The position numbers and the translations under genes were made by a program. From Vescimonas coprocola (GTDB lineage Bacteria > Bacillota > Clostridia > Oscillospirales > Oscillospiraceae): DNA of 64,000 bases. The notes under the pieces were generated by a model, which saw nothing but the letters and a program-made list of their open reading frames with translations, had not been told where the DNA came from and searched no databases. Positions 44,311 to 53,441 of the stretch are shown in pieces. Where the stretch lies: contig NZ_AP023418.1 in the NCBI RefSeq assembly GCF_018408575.1, forward strand, positions 1,206,415 to 1,270,414. The letters are read 5' to 3'. Numbering within the stretch: position 1 is the stretch's first letter; the number at the start of each line of letters is the position of its first letter.

Positions 44311-45630
44311 ATGCAAGATCAGCGCAGTCTGCTGGCACAGTTTCTACGCTTCTCCTCGGCCACCGTGGCCTCCCTCATGGTTTTTTCCCTGTACTCCATC
44401 GTGGACGGCCTGTTCGTGGCCAAGGGTGTAGGGGACTACGCCATGGCGGCGGTGAATCTGGCCGTCCCCTTCACCAACGTCATGTTCTCCATCGCCGTCA
44501 CCTTCGCCGTAGGCACCAGCACCATCCTCTCCATCTATCTGGGGCAGGGCAACCGGGAGCACGCCAACCGCCTGTTCTCCCAGAATCTGGTGCTGCTGGC
44601 GATCATCGGCCTGACCATCACCGCTCTGGTGCTGGTCTTTCTGGAGCCCTTTGCCCTGCTGCTGGGGGCAGAGGAGGAGACGCTGGGCTACACCATGTCG
44701 TATCTGCGGGGGCTGGCTCCCTTTGCCATCTGCTTCATCGTGTCGTATAATCTGGAGATCCTGGTCAAGACCGACGGGCGGCCCATGCTGGCCATTCTCA
44801 CGGTGTGCATCGGCTGCCTCACCAACTGCGTACTGGACTATGTGGCCATCTTTGTGCTGAACTGGGGCGCATGGGGCGCCGCCTTCGCCACAGGCCTGAG
44901 CCAGCTGCTGACCTGCATCATCTACATCACCCACTTCTTCGGCAAGCACACCACCTTCCATCTGGTACGCTTCCGTCCGGAGGGCTCCATCTACCGCCGC
45001 CTGATCCCCATCGGCCTGGCGGACGGTGTCACGGAGCTGTGCAATGGCGTGATGATCTTCCTCTTCAATCACGTGATCCTCCGCTGCATCGGCACCGACG
45101 GGCTGGTGAGCTATACCATCATCGCCTACACCAATACGCTGGTGGTGAACATCATGCTGGGTGTGTCTCAGGGCTCCCAGCCGCTGGTGAGCTTCCAGTA
45201 CGGCCGCAAGGACTCGGAGAAGTACCGCCGGCTGCTGCGGTACGGCCTGATCACCGTAGCCATCATGACGGCGGTCTGCTTTGCCGGTATTTTCCTGCTG
45301 GCCCCGCAGCTGGTACATATCTTCCTCGGCTCGGAGAAGCCTCTGCTGAACGCCGCCTCCACCGGGGCGCTGCGGCGATACGCTCTATCGTATCTGCTGG
45401 TGGGCTTCAACATCCTCATGGGCGGCTTCCTGACGGCGGTGGAGCGGCCCCGCTCCGCCCTGTGCATCTCCATGGGCCGGGGACTGGTGCTGCAGGCCGG
45501 GGCGCTGCTCCTGCTGGCGGCGCTCTGGGGCGGCAGCAGCATCTGGTTCGCCCCCCTCTGCTCGGAGCTTCTGTGCTTTGCCATGGCATTGATCCTCATG
45601 CGCCGCTTCCGCCGGGATACGACGGCGTAA
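44311..45630 (+). CDS. MATE family efflux transporter
   Basis: 439 residues from the ATG at 44311 (GGAAAGGAATC upstream). Twelve hydrophobic segments. The N-terminal FSLYSIVDGLFVAKGVGDYA and AVNLAVPFTNVMF, plus VSQGSQPLVSFQYGRKD near residue 285, are MATE signatures. It exports cationic drugs or metabolites using Na+ or H+. A relative of the same family lies degraded just downstream (45832-46049). Confidence 0.94.
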   Translation: MQDQRSLLAQFLRFSSATVASLMVFSLYSIVDGLFVAKGVGDYAMAAVNLAVPFTNVMFSIAVTFAVGTSTILSIYLGQGNREHANRLFSQNLVLLAIIGLTITALVLVFLEPFALLLGAEEETLGYTMSYLRGLAPFAICFIVSYNLEILVKTDGRPMLAILTVCIGCLTNCVLDYVAIFVLNWGAWGAAFATGLSQLLTCIIYITHFFGKHTTFHLVRFRPEGSIYRRLIPIGLADGVTELCNGVMIFLFNHVILRCIGTDGLVSYTIIAYTNTLVVNIMLGVSQGSQPLVSFQYGRKDSEKYRRLLRYGLITVAIMTAVCFAGIFLLAPQLVHIFLGSEKPLLNAASTGALRRYALSYLLVGFNILMGGFLTAVERPRSALCISMGRGLVLQAGALLLLAALWGGSSIWFAPLCSELLCFAMALILMRRFRRDTTA

Positions 45631-45648
45631 GGGCAGCGGCAAAAACAT

Positions 45649-45737
45649 TTGAAAAGCTTCCCCCCATCTGTTATAATCGTCTTACAACGTGTGGCGTTTC
45701 TGCGTAAATCCGGTTGCAGAAGCGCCGCACGTTTTTT
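45649..45737 (+). promoter_or_regulatory. Promoter followed at once by a terminator; possible short RNA or leader
   Basis: TTGAAA (45649-45654), 17-bp spacer, TATAAT (45672-45677). The hairpin CGTGTGGCGTTTCTGC / GCAGAAGCGCCGCACG with TTTTTT starts at 45688 and ends at 45737, about 5 bp after the expected start site. The product would be only about 50 nt. It is also the terminator of the MATE gene. Confidence 0.6.
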
Positions 45738-45769
45738 GCGGAATTCCATAGGCAAATCGTGCAGCAGAG

Positions 45770-45806
45770 ATGCGTAAGTCCGGATTTCCGGGACTTACGC
45801 ATTTTA
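45770..45806 (+). terminator. Second hairpin terminator ahead of MATE pseudogene
   Basis: ATGCGTAAGTCC / GGGACTTACGCAT then TTTAT. Its loop shares TGCGTAAnTCCGG with the loop of the hairpin at 45688-45737. Confidence 0.65.
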
Positions 45807-45831
45807 TCACGCCGAAAGAGAGGACACATCT

Positions 45832-46049
45832 ATGGAACACAACACACAATTTCTGGAGACCGAGCCCGTCGGGCGGCTCATGCACCACTATCCCCTGCGT
45901 CACCTCCCTACTGGTGGGGGCGCTCTACAACATCGTGGATCAGATCTTCATCGCCAGCGCCAGCTATCTGGGTTCCTACGGAAATGCCGCTAATACGGTG
46001 GTCTTTCCCCTGACTGTGGTGGCGCTGGCCATCGCCGTCATGATCGGCA
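45832..46049 (+). pseudogene. MATE transporter, frameshifted and truncated
   Basis: ATG at 45832 reads MEHNTQFLETEPVGRLMHHY, then the frame shifts near 45889. The other frame continues PCVTSLLVGALYNIVDQIF and FPLTVVALAIAVMIG, the first 70 residues of a MATE protein. After about 46049 the similarity stops and other sequence follows. About 370 residues are missing. The promoter and terminators ahead of it are intact. Confidence 0.85.
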
Positions 46050-46215
46050 AAGCCATACTATTACAGTGGAACAAACGGCGGTGGTATCGTTATCAAAAAG
46101 GACTTCGCCAGCGTGACGTGGCGGACTATTGATCGATGGGAACAGGGAAGCGTGCAAATCTTCAAATCCACACGGGAGAGGTATTTCAAGCAGGGTCTTG
46201 AACGCCAAAAATTAT
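46050..46215 (+). other. Unrecognised segment joined to MATE fragment
   Basis: In one frame the sequence 46063-46221 reads without stop (GTNGGGIVIKKDFASVTWRT and so on, ending in ERQKLFR). It has a lower GC and no ribosome site. It looks like the tail of a mobile-element gene, joined to the MATE fragment by a deletion or insertion. No family recognised. Confidence 0.35.
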
Positions 46216-46299
46216 TTCGGTAGAATGATTGTAGGATATTAGTAAGAGATACTACCCATGATTGCTAAATCTATTACTGTTCTGCATACATATCCCAAT

Positions 46300-46336
46300 A
46301 AAAACCGGAGTAGCGCAGCTTACGCTGCGCTACTCC
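46300..46336 (-). terminator. Terminator of the purine operon
   Basis: Perfect GGAGTAGCGCAGC / GCTGCGCTACTCC, loop TTAC, then on the minus strand GGUUUUUAUU. 57 bases past the permease stop codon. Confidence 0.85.
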
Positions 46337-46392
46337 GCACAATCAGACCTGCTTATCCGGGTATGCCGGGAAGTTACGTTGTTATCCGGTTT

Positions 46393-47724
46393 TTACACGA
46401 TGAAATACAGCACCAGCGGGATGCACAGCACGTACAGCACCGGGTGTACCTTCTTTGCATCGCCTGTCAGCACCTTGATCAGCACGTCCGTCAGCACGCC
46501 CAGGCAGATCGCCGCAGCAATGTCGCCGGTAAAGGTGCCGAACAGGATCATCGCGAAGGGGCCGAAGCAACTCTTGAAGTCGGAGAAGTCCAGCTTCGTA
46601 AAGCCCGACAGCATGGAGAAGCCCACGAAGATCAGCGCCACGCCGGTCACGGCAGTGGGGATCATCAAAAACAGCGGGGACAGGAAAATGCACACCAGGA
46701 ACAGCACTCCGCTGACAATCGCCGTCAGGCCCGTGCGACCGCCAGCTTCCACGCCGATGGTGGATTCAATGAAGGTGGAGATGGTGGTGCATCCGGTGCC
46801 GGAGCCCACCACGGTACCAACAGCATCCACCAGGAAGGGCTTTTCAATCTGGGGGAAGTTGCCATTCTCATCCAGCATATTGGTCTGGGCGCCCACGGCG
46901 ATCAGTGCGCCGAAGGTAGCAAAGAAGTCGCTGGTAAACAGGATGAAGATCCACACCAGTGCGCCGGGGATGTCAGCCAACACGGACTTGAAGTCGTAGC
47001 ACAGCACCAGATTGCCGATTTCGCTCATATCCGGCAGGGACACCAGCGCAGCAGGCAGCGTAGACACACCCATAGGAATGCTGATGATGGTGCCGACAAT
47101 GATGCCGATCAGAATAGCGCCGCGCACCTTGTAGGCCGTCAGCACGCCCATCACTGCCAGGGTGATCAAGGCCAGTAGCACCGCAGGCTGGGTAAAATCG
47201 CCCAAAGCCAGACCGCTGTCGCTGAAAGTGGCAAGGCCGGTGTTTTTAAAGCCCAGATAGGCAATAAAGAAGCCCACGGCGGTTGGTATGGCAATCTTCA
47301 GGTTTTTCGGCAGCAGATCCACCACCATTTTTCGCACGCCCAGAACCGTCACCAGAATGAACAGGATACCGGAGCACAGCAGCAGTGCCATGGCCCAGCC
47401 GAAGGATACCGTGCCGCTGTTGACCAGCCCGCCAAGAATGAAGTTGCTGCCCATAGCGGTAGACAGTGCCAGCGGCAAATTGGCATACAGGCCCATAAAC
47501 AGGGTGATGATACCGCTGACCAGCGCACACATCACCAGCAGCGCCGACTTGCTGATGACAATGCCGTTTATATCCGTGATGTAGGGATCGGGGCCGAAGC
47601 CACAGATGGCTGAAGGCTGCACTGCCAGCACATAGGCCATGGTCATAAAGGTGGTGATACCTGCCAGCACTTCCCGCCGGACGGTGGTACCGTGGTCCTT
47701 CAGCTTAAAAAAATCGTTCTTCAT
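46393..47724 (-). CDS. NCS2 family purine permease (AzgA/PbuG group)
   Basis: 443 residues. The N-terminus DHGTTVRREVLAGITTFMTMAY is the hallmark of the adenine/guanine/hypoxanthine permease subgroup. About 12 to 14 helices. STAMGSNFILGG and ALIAVGAQTNMLDENGNFPQ are conserved. It follows ade by 51 bases, so it probably imports adenine or another purine base for the upstream deaminases. Third and last gene of the operon. Confidence 0.93.
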   Translation of the reverse strand: MKNDFFKLKDHGTTVRREVLAGITTFMTMAYVLAVQPSAICGFGPDPYITDINGIVISKSALLVMCALVSGIITLFMGLYANLPLALSTAMGSNFILGGLVNSGTVSFGWAMALLLCSGILFILVTVLGVRKMVVDLLPKNLKIAIPTAVGFFIAYLGFKNTGLATFSDSGLALGDFTQPAVLLALITLAVMGVLTAYKVRGAILIGIIVGTIISIPMGVSTLPAALVSLPDMSEIGNLVLCYDFKSVLADIPGALVWIFILFTSDFFATFGALIAVGAQTNMLDENGNFPQIEKPFLVDAVGTVVGSGTGCTTISTFIESTIGVEAGGRTGLTAIVSGVLFLVCIFLSPLFLMIPTAVTGVALIFVGFSMLSGFTKLDFSDFKSCFGPFAMILFGTFTGDIAAAICLGVLTDVLIKVLTGDAKKVHPVLYVLCIPLVLYFIV

Positions 47725-47775
47725 GTTGCTCCTCTCTGTGCTCTTTTGTAAATTGGTTTTTCAGGGAATTCGGTT

Positions 47776-49542
47776 TTATTCCACGACCTCCAGAATGGGG
47801 TCGATCACCTTCTGCTGCACCACATCAATAAATCCGCAGTCGGTAATGGCGTAAGCGGGGATAGCCGCCAGACAGATAAAGCTGAGGAACATGAAGGGAA
47901 TGGCAATTTCCGTGCCCATTTCGTGAGCCACCCGGTTCAGTTCCTTTTTCTTCTCCGCCAGTTCCTCCAGCGGCAGGTCGCTCAGCAAGCCGCAGATGGG
48001 ATACGCCACCTCGGCGGCCACCTTGCCGTCCCGGACGATCACCTGTCCGCCGCCCAGCTCCACGCAGCGGTTCACCGCCAGTGCCATGTCCTCAAAGCTG
48101 TCGCCCATGACAATGATGTTGTGGTTGTCGTGGCCCACGGAGGAAGCCATTGCGCCGCCCCGGATATGGAAGCCGCCCATAAAGGCCTTGCCCACATTTC
48201 CGTTCTTGCCATGGCGCTCTACCTGCGCAATGTACAGCACATCCTGCTCCACATCGCACTGCACCACGCCGTCTACCACCGGCAGCTCCACATCCCGGCG
48301 ATTGGTGAAGGGCATGTAGGGCAGCGTATCCATCACCAGCGCCTTCACCTTCTTGGCGCCTGCAGGGGCATGGATCTTGAAGCTGTCTGCCGTGATGGGG
48401 TTCTTCAGGTGCATGGTGTTCAGCACACAGGGCTCATGCTCTGCCGTCTCATAGTGTACCAACAGCTTGCCGTCGTCCGTAATCTGGCGGCCGCCGGCAA
48501 AGGTGGTCAGCACGCGGAAATCCTCCGGGCCGGTGGTGATATTGATGTCCGCCCGGCGTCCGGGGGCCAGTCCGCCGATCTCCCGATCCAGATTGAACGC
48601 CCGTGCGCAGTTGACGGTAACCATCTGAATAGCCTTGACAAAGTCCAGCCCCATGCCCAGCGCCGTGCGCAGAGAATCGTCCAGATGGCCCCGCTCCTGC
48701 AGGTCCACCGTGTGCAGGTCGTCGGTAACGATGCTGACCATGGCGGTGTCCAGATGATTTTCCATCACGGTCTTCAGCAGTACCGGCATATTCCGAGCAG
48801 CGCTGCCCTCGCGCATCATCAGGTGGCAGCCGTTGCGCAGCCGCTCAAACACATCCTTTTCGCAGAAGGACTCGTGGTCGGTGGATACGCCGGCGGCGAT
48901 GCAGGCGCTCATAGCCGGGCCGTACATATCCGGCAGATGGCCCTGCAGCGTCTTGCCGGGCATCGACAGCGTTGCGTCAAAGGACTCCAGCAAATCGGGG
49001 AAGCCCGCCGTGATATAGGGGCCAACACACTCGGACAGGCCCACCGCATCCGGACGCTTCAGTGCCTTGCGGATGATCTCCGGGTTAAAGCGGCCGCCGC
49101 TGGTTTCCAGATTGGGAGAAAACGGCACATGGGACGGCACCACGAAATAGATTTTCAGGTCTGTGGCTTCTGCTTCCTTCAGGATGGCCTCGATGCCCTC
49201 CAACCCGGACACCACGCCCACCTCATGCAGGTCTGTCATGATGCCGGTGGTGCCGTGTGCCAGCACCGCCTCGGCAAAGGGACGGATTGCCAGTGACGAG
49301 CTTTCCGGATGGATATGCCCGTCCAAAAAGCCCGGGGTCAGATACTTTCCTTCCGCATCCACCACCCGGGTGCCTTCACCGATGCAGTATTCCACATCGC
49401 CCACGGCGGCGATGGTGTCGCCGCAGATGGCCACACCACCGTCATAAATCTCACCGGAATAGACATTGACTACCTTGCCGTTCCGGATCACCAGATCGGC
49501 CGGAGTCTCCCCTTTCGCAACGGACAGTAATTTCTGATTCAT
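47776..49542 (-). CDS. ade: Adenine deaminase
   Basis: 588 residues from the ATG at 49542 (TGGAGGTAC upstream). It deaminates adenine to hypoxanthine. Metal site residues lie in LDGHIHPESSSLA, and GIMTDLHEVG and VSTDHESF follow. The C-terminal domain has GAMASSVGHDNHNIIVMG, the signature of the bacterial Ade family. 79 bases after the amidohydrolase gene. Confidence 0.96.
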   Translation of the reverse strand: MNQKLLSVAKGETPADLVIRNGKVVNVYSGEIYDGGVAICGDTIAAVGDVEYCIGEGTRVVDAEGKYLTPGFLDGHIHPESSSLAIRPFAEAVLAHGTTGIMTDLHEVGVVSGLEGIEAILKEAEATDLKIYFVVPSHVPFSPNLETSGGRFNPEIIRKALKRPDAVGLSECVGPYITAGFPDLLESFDATLSMPGKTLQGHLPDMYGPAMSACIAAGVSTDHESFCEKDVFERLRNGCHLMMREGSAARNMPVLLKTVMENHLDTAMVSIVTDDLHTVDLQERGHLDDSLRTALGMGLDFVKAIQMVTVNCARAFNLDREIGGLAPGRRADINITTGPEDFRVLTTFAGGRQITDDGKLLVHYETAEHEPCVLNTMHLKNPITADSFKIHAPAGAKKVKALVMDTLPYMPFTNRRDVELPVVDGVVQCDVEQDVLYIAQVERHGKNGNVGKAFMGGFHIRGGAMASSVGHDNHNIIVMGDSFEDMALAVNRCVELGGGQVIVRDGKVAAEVAYPICGLLSDLPLEELAEKKKELNRVAHEMGTEIAIPFMFLSFICLAAIPAYAITDCGFIDVVQQKVIDPILEVVE

Positions 49543-49621
49543 GCTGTACCTCCATACTAAACACAAAATTCCGCTTGCTGCTGTTTCTTCTATGTTCTGG
49601 TGCCTCGCACCGGTAAAACCT

Positions 49622-50983
49622 TTAAACCTTCACCACCGGGAAGCGATCCGGCAGCTCAATGCCCGCCCGCTTGTAGATGGCTTTTGCCCGGTCGCAGGCC
49701 TCCTTCAGAATGGCCTCCTCGTCCAGCGTCAGGATCTTCCGGTCCCGCATCAGCCACTTGCCGTCACACATGGTGGACTGGATGTTGGCCGAATGCATGG
49801 CCGTCACCAGTGCGGCGATTTTGTCATTCACCGGCATCATAGACGGGCCGTGGGGGTCAATGACGATCAGATCCGCCTTCTTGCCGCATTCCAGACTGCC
49901 ATACAGGTCTTCGTCCAGCAGCGCACGGGAACCCCACTTGGTGGCCATCCGCAGAATATCCTGTGAGGGAACGACCGTGGGGTCCAGACGCCAGCCCTTG
50001 TGAATCAGGCTGGTCAGCCACATCTCGTCCACCATGTCCATATGGTTGGAGGAAGAAGCGCCGTCCGTACCGATGGAGGGCCGCAGTCCCATAGCCAGCA
50101 TCTTCGGGATTCGTGCAAAGCCCAGCACACGCATGGCGGAAGCCGGGTTGTGAGAAATCTTTACTTCCCGCTTCTTGAATAGTTCCAGTTCCTCGTCCGT
50201 CAGCCATACTGTGTGAACGGCCAGCAAATTTTTATCCAGTACGCCCAGCCGCTCCAGATGCTTCACTGTACCCTCACCCCAGCGGGCATAGGTATATTCT
50301 TTTTCCTCCTTGGCCTCAGCCACATGCATGTGGATACCGACGCCGTATTTATCCGCCAGTTCCTTGGTGCGGACGCACAGCTCATCGGTGTTGTTGAAAA
50401 TGGTACGCAGTCCAAACCAAACCTGTACCCTTCCGTCGGCGGTATTGTGGAATTTCTCCAGATCCACCACCTGCTGCTCCAGTTCCTGCTCCATGGTGCG
50501 CTGCCAGATTTCCGGCAGTCCCTCGCCGCAGTCCATCACAGATTTGGCCAGCTTACCGCGCAGACCGGATTCCGCCGTACCGCGGGCCATGCCGGAGACG
50601 AACTGTCCGCCGGGTTCTGCAAAGGAGGTCACGCCGGAGCGAATCAGCTCCAGACTGGTCATCAGCGTGGATACATAAGAGTCCTCCTCCGTCATGTTGC
50701 TCTCAAAGGGCCACATCCGGTCATGAAGCCAGCAGATGAAATCAACATCATCGCCCACTCCGCGGGAAATCTGCTGGGAGGTGTGTACGTGAGTGTTCAC
50801 AAACCCGGGCAGTACATACTTGCCCTGCAGGTCAATGACCTCTGCGTCGGGCTTCACCAGCCTGGGGTCTACCTTACCAACCGCCGTAATGCGGTCATCC
50901 TCCACCAGCACACCGCCACCGTCAAAAACGGTGTCCTGCTGATCCATGGAGACGATGTAACCGTTCTTCAAATAGGTTTGCAT
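49622..50983 (-). CDS. Amidohydrolase of the MtaD/SsnA/guanine deaminase group
   Basis: 453 residues. The TIM barrel metal ligands are in FVNTHVHTSQQISRG (HxH), GIHMHVAEAKEE, LAVHTVWL and SIGTDGASSSNHMD. It deaminates an aminopurine or related base or nucleoside (guanine, methylthioadenosine or S-adenosylhomocysteine); the sequence alone does not decide. Context with adenine deaminase and purine permease favours a purine. First gene of the operon, behind the MerR-type promoter. Confidence 0.88.
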   Translation of the reverse strand: MQTYLKNGYIVSMDQQDTVFDGGGVLVEDDRITAVGKVDPRLVKPDAEVIDLQGKYVLPGFVNTHVHTSQQISRGVGDDVDFICWLHDRMWPFESNMTEEDSYVSTLMTSLELIRSGVTSFAEPGGQFVSGMARGTAESGLRGKLAKSVMDCGEGLPEIWQRTMEQELEQQVVDLEKFHNTADGRVQVWFGLRTIFNNTDELCVRTKELADKYGVGIHMHVAEAKEEKEYTYARWGEGTVKHLERLGVLDKNLLAVHTVWLTDEELELFKKREVKISHNPASAMRVLGFARIPKMLAMGLRPSIGTDGASSSNHMDMVDEMWLTSLIHKGWRLDPTVVPSQDILRMATKWGSRALLDEDLYGSLECGKKADLIVIDPHGPSMMPVNDKIAALVTAMHSANIQSTMCDGKWLMRDRKILTLDEEAILKEACDRAKAIYKRAGIELPDRFPVVKV

Positions 50984-51034
50984 GAGATCCCTCCATCCAG
51001 ATACTTGTCAAATTGCTTCGTAAATGATATACTT

Positions 51035-51065
51035 ACCTTACAACCTATAACGGTTATAGGTTCAA
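51035..51065 (-). promoter_or_regulatory. MerR-type promoter with perfect dyad (purine operon)
   Basis: Minus-strand TTGAAC (51060-51065), spacer exactly 19 bp, TAAGGT (51035-51040). The perfect palindrome AACCTATAAC-G-GTTATAGGTT fills 51042-51062. An over-long 19-bp spacer with a dyad inside is the hallmark of promoters activated by MerR-family proteins through DNA untwisting. The MerR gene is directly divergent. Confidence 0.88.
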
Positions 51066-51144
51066 GCCCTAATTTTGATTTTTCTGGATTTTCTAGTGTT
51101 CTTACAAAATCCTAGCGTTACATAGCGGGAAAATGGGAGGTTTT

Positions 51145-51978
51145 ATGAAAGAATTCTTGACGATCGGGGAGCTTGCCAACATATTCAACATGGATGTCCA
51201 ACTGCTGCGCCATTATGATACCAAGGGTCTGCTGGTGCCGCAGGTGCGCAACAGCGAAAACAACCGCCGCTTTTACCATTTCGATCAGGTCTATCCCTTG
51301 GCCACGATCCGATACCTGCGGCGACTGGACTACTCCCTTGCCCAGATCAAGGCTTTTCTCCACAGCAACGGTCTTCGTGATAACCTGCAAATGCTCTCCC
51401 AGCAGGCGCAGCAGCTGCGCCGTCAATGCGATGAGCTGAATGCCACCATCCAAATCATCCAGCAGAAGGTGGAGTTTATCGAGAGGGAACAGGCGGTCAG
51501 CCAGCGGGATAAATTCTATGTTCGCACCTTCCCGCGTCGCGCCTTTCTGCACATCGGCGAGGAAATCAACCTTTTTACCCATGAGCTGTTTTACTTCTAT
51601 CCCACCGTAGGCTTTTATCAGGGACAGCGAAAATGGTTCGGCGCTTATCTCTATGAAGACACTCCCGACGAGGCCCGCCGCCTGCCGGATTTGATGGCCG
51701 AACAGCCCGTTTCCTATATTCCTGCCGAGGACTATCTCTGCGGCTATCATTACGGACCGTATCTCACCATTCAGGACTCCATCGACCGCCTGTTTGGTGA
51801 AGCTTACCGCCGGAAGCTGCCGGTGGATGACTGTGTGATCACCCCCAATATCGTGGATCAGTGCTGCGAGGGACACCCGGATAATTATATTACCGGCCTG
51901 GAGGTGCGCATCCTCTCCCTTGATGAACAAAATGAAAAAAAGTCCTTTGCGGCCATTTCCAAGCCTGAGGACATATAG
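51145..51978 (+). CDS. MerR family regulator with GyrI-like effector domain
   Basis: 277 residues from the ATG at 51145 (GGGAGG upstream; a start at 51133 is possible). Residues 1-70 are the MerR DNA-binding domain (LTIGELANIFNMDVQLLRHYDTKG, then RRFYHFDQVYPLATIRYLRRL). A coiled coil spans about 85-120 (Gln-rich). The C-terminal part from about 130 resembles the GyrI/BmrR-type small-molecule binding fold. The effector is probably a purine or its derivative (inference). Divergent from the purine operon. Confidence 0.9.
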   Translation: MKEFLTIGELANIFNMDVQLLRHYDTKGLLVPQVRNSENNRRFYHFDQVYPLATIRYLRRLDYSLAQIKAFLHSNGLRDNLQMLSQQAQQLRRQCDELNATIQIIQQKVEFIEREQAVSQRDKFYVRTFPRRAFLHIGEEINLFTHELFYFYPTVGFYQGQRKWFGAYLYEDTPDEARRLPDLMAEQPVSYIPAEDYLCGYHYGPYLTIQDSIDRLFGEAYRRKLPVDDCVITPNIVDQCCEGHPDNYITGLEVRILSLDEQNEKKSFAAISKPEDI

Positions 51979-51981
51979 CTG

Positions 51982-52020
51982 CACAGCAGCCCTCACGGTT
52001 ATGCCGTGAGGGCTGCTGTG
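51982..52020 (+). terminator. Hairpin after merR-type gene
   Basis: CACAGCAGCCCTCACGG / CCGTGAGGGCTGCTGTG. The loop-near 11 bp of the stem are the same as in the terminator at 5448-5480. There is no good U run on the plus strand. Confidence 0.55.
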
Positions 52021-52142
52021 TGATTGGCTTATTCTGCAAAAACATCCCAGCCAAGCCGGATATACAACATTTTTCAGATCCTTCCCTTGGGTACCTTTTC
52101 AAACGGATTCCGATCCGATATAATATATCTATCAGCCTAATG

Positions 52143-52559
52143 AATCATGCGAGGTGCCGCCAGTACATCGCCATGCACTTTGGCGAGGAAGCGACGGAAA
52201 ACGTGCTGGTCTACGAGGACTTTTCCGGCGGCAACCTGGAGCGCCCGCAGTTCAAGAAAATGATGAAGGATTCCCAGAAGATCGCCTTTGCCGCCATCGT
52301 GGTCTACCGCCTCGACCGCATCAGCCGCAACATCGGCGACTTTGCCGAGCGCACAGAATTCGACGGTGAGCACGGCATCATGGTGTACAACCGCTCGCTC
52401 CAGCGCCCCGGCAAGGCAAACCAGATCCGCCCCATGGAGGAATGGATCGTGGCGGTGGGCAAGCATCCCGGCATCATCGCAGGCGGCGATTGGGTGCGGG
52501 TACAGTCCATGCTGGATGTGAACAAATTCAAGAGCTACCGCAGACCCCGCAGCAATGTG
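52143..52559 (+). pseudogene. Serine site-specific recombinase remnant
   Basis: The frame reads RQYIAMHFGEEATENVLVYE, FSGGNLERPQFKKMM and IVVYRLDRISRNIGDFA, the catalytic domain of large serine recombinases. It lacks the N-terminal catalytic Ser region. It then jumps to VYNRSLQRPGKANQIRPMEE and GGDWVRVQSMLDVNKFK of the recombinase domain, so about 60 or more residues are deleted inside. The C-terminal zinc ribbon and coiled coil are missing. No ribosome site. It marks an old element of the Tn-like or ICE type. Confidence 0.85.
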
Positions 52560-52672
52560 GCACCGCTGGCACACTGCAGCTCGTCCAACTCCACATGAGG
52601 AATGTCATATTCCTGCGCCAGCCGCCGGGCCAGATACGTTTTCCCGCTGCCGCCGATGATGCGGAGCTTCAT
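52535..52672 (-). pseudogene. Truncated P-loop kinase-like gene (FlaR/adenylate-kinase-like)
   Basis: ATG at 52672 with a strong GGAGG site reads MKLRIIGGSGKTYLARRL, then PHVELDELQ, the start of a small nucleotide kinase family called topology modulation (FlaR). The P-loop lacks two residues (GGSGKT rather than GGSGSGKT), and the match stops near 52574, where the remnant of the recombinase begins. Only 45 codons remain. Non-functional. Confidence 0.75.
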
Positions 52673-52772
52673 ATCCGGCCCTCCTTGCCTGTATCAGCAC
52701 GCCCTGGCACGAGAAAAGACACGGCAGAACTCTGCCGTGTCTTTTTGCACATTTTGTTCCCGATGCGGAGAC

Positions 52773-53441
52773 TTAGTCCACCATGCTCTTCAGGTTCTCA
52801 GAGACAGTGATGGGGGCAGCGGTAGCGGCCTGCACCTGCTCCACGGTGAACTCGGGGTTGATCTCGGTCATGAGCAGACCCTTATCGGTCACTTCCAGCA
52901 CGCACATCTCGGTGATGATCTTGTTGACGCAGTGGGAAGCGGTCAGGGGCAGACGGCACTTCTCGAAGATCTTGGGGTTGCCCTTGGCGGTGTGCTCCAT
53001 GCAGACGATGCAGTGCTTAGCACCCACGCACAGGTCCATAGCGCCGCCCATGCCGGGCATCTTCTTGCCGGGGATGATCCAGTTGGCCAGATTGCCCTGG
53101 GCATCCACCTCCAGAGCGCCCAGGAAGCAGGCGTCCACATGGCCGCCGCGGATCAGGCCGAAATTGGTAGCGGAATCGATAAAGCCGCCGCCGTAAGCCA
53201 CGGAAGCAACGCCGCCACCGGCATCGATGACGTGGTAGGGATCATAGTTGGCGTCGCCCTCTTTGGGGGTAGCGCCGGCGGAAACGATACCCAGCTCAGC
53301 GTGGATGATCAGCTCCACATCCTTGGGCAGGTAGTTGGGGATCAAGGTGGGCAGGCCGATGCCCAGATTGACGACATCGCCGTTCTTCAGTTCTTTGGCG
53401 CAGCGCTTGGCGATAAAGCCTTTGATCTCGGACTTTTCCAT
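52773..53441 (-). CDS. atoA: Acetate/butyrate-acetoacetate CoA-transferase, subunit B
   Basis: 222 residues. Class I CoA-transferase beta subunit: DVVNLGIGLPTLIPNYL, IIHAELGIVSAG with the catalytic Glu, and GGAMDLCVGAKH. With AtoD it moves CoA from butyryl-CoA to acetoacetate, giving butyrate and acetoacetyl-CoA. Its start overlaps the atoD stop by one base (TAATG). Last gene of the lysine cluster. Confidence 0.93.
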   Translation of the reverse strand: MEKSEIKGFIAKRCAKELKNGDVVNLGIGLPTLIPNYLPKDVELIIHAELGIVSAGATPKEGDANYDPYHVIDAGGGVASVAYGGGFIDSATNFGLIRGGHVDACFLGALEVDAQGNLANWIIPGKKMPGMGGAMDLCVGAKHCIVCMEHTAKGNPKIFEKCRLPLTASHCVNKIITEMCVLEVTDKGLLMTEINPEFTVEQVQAATAAPITVSENLKSMVD

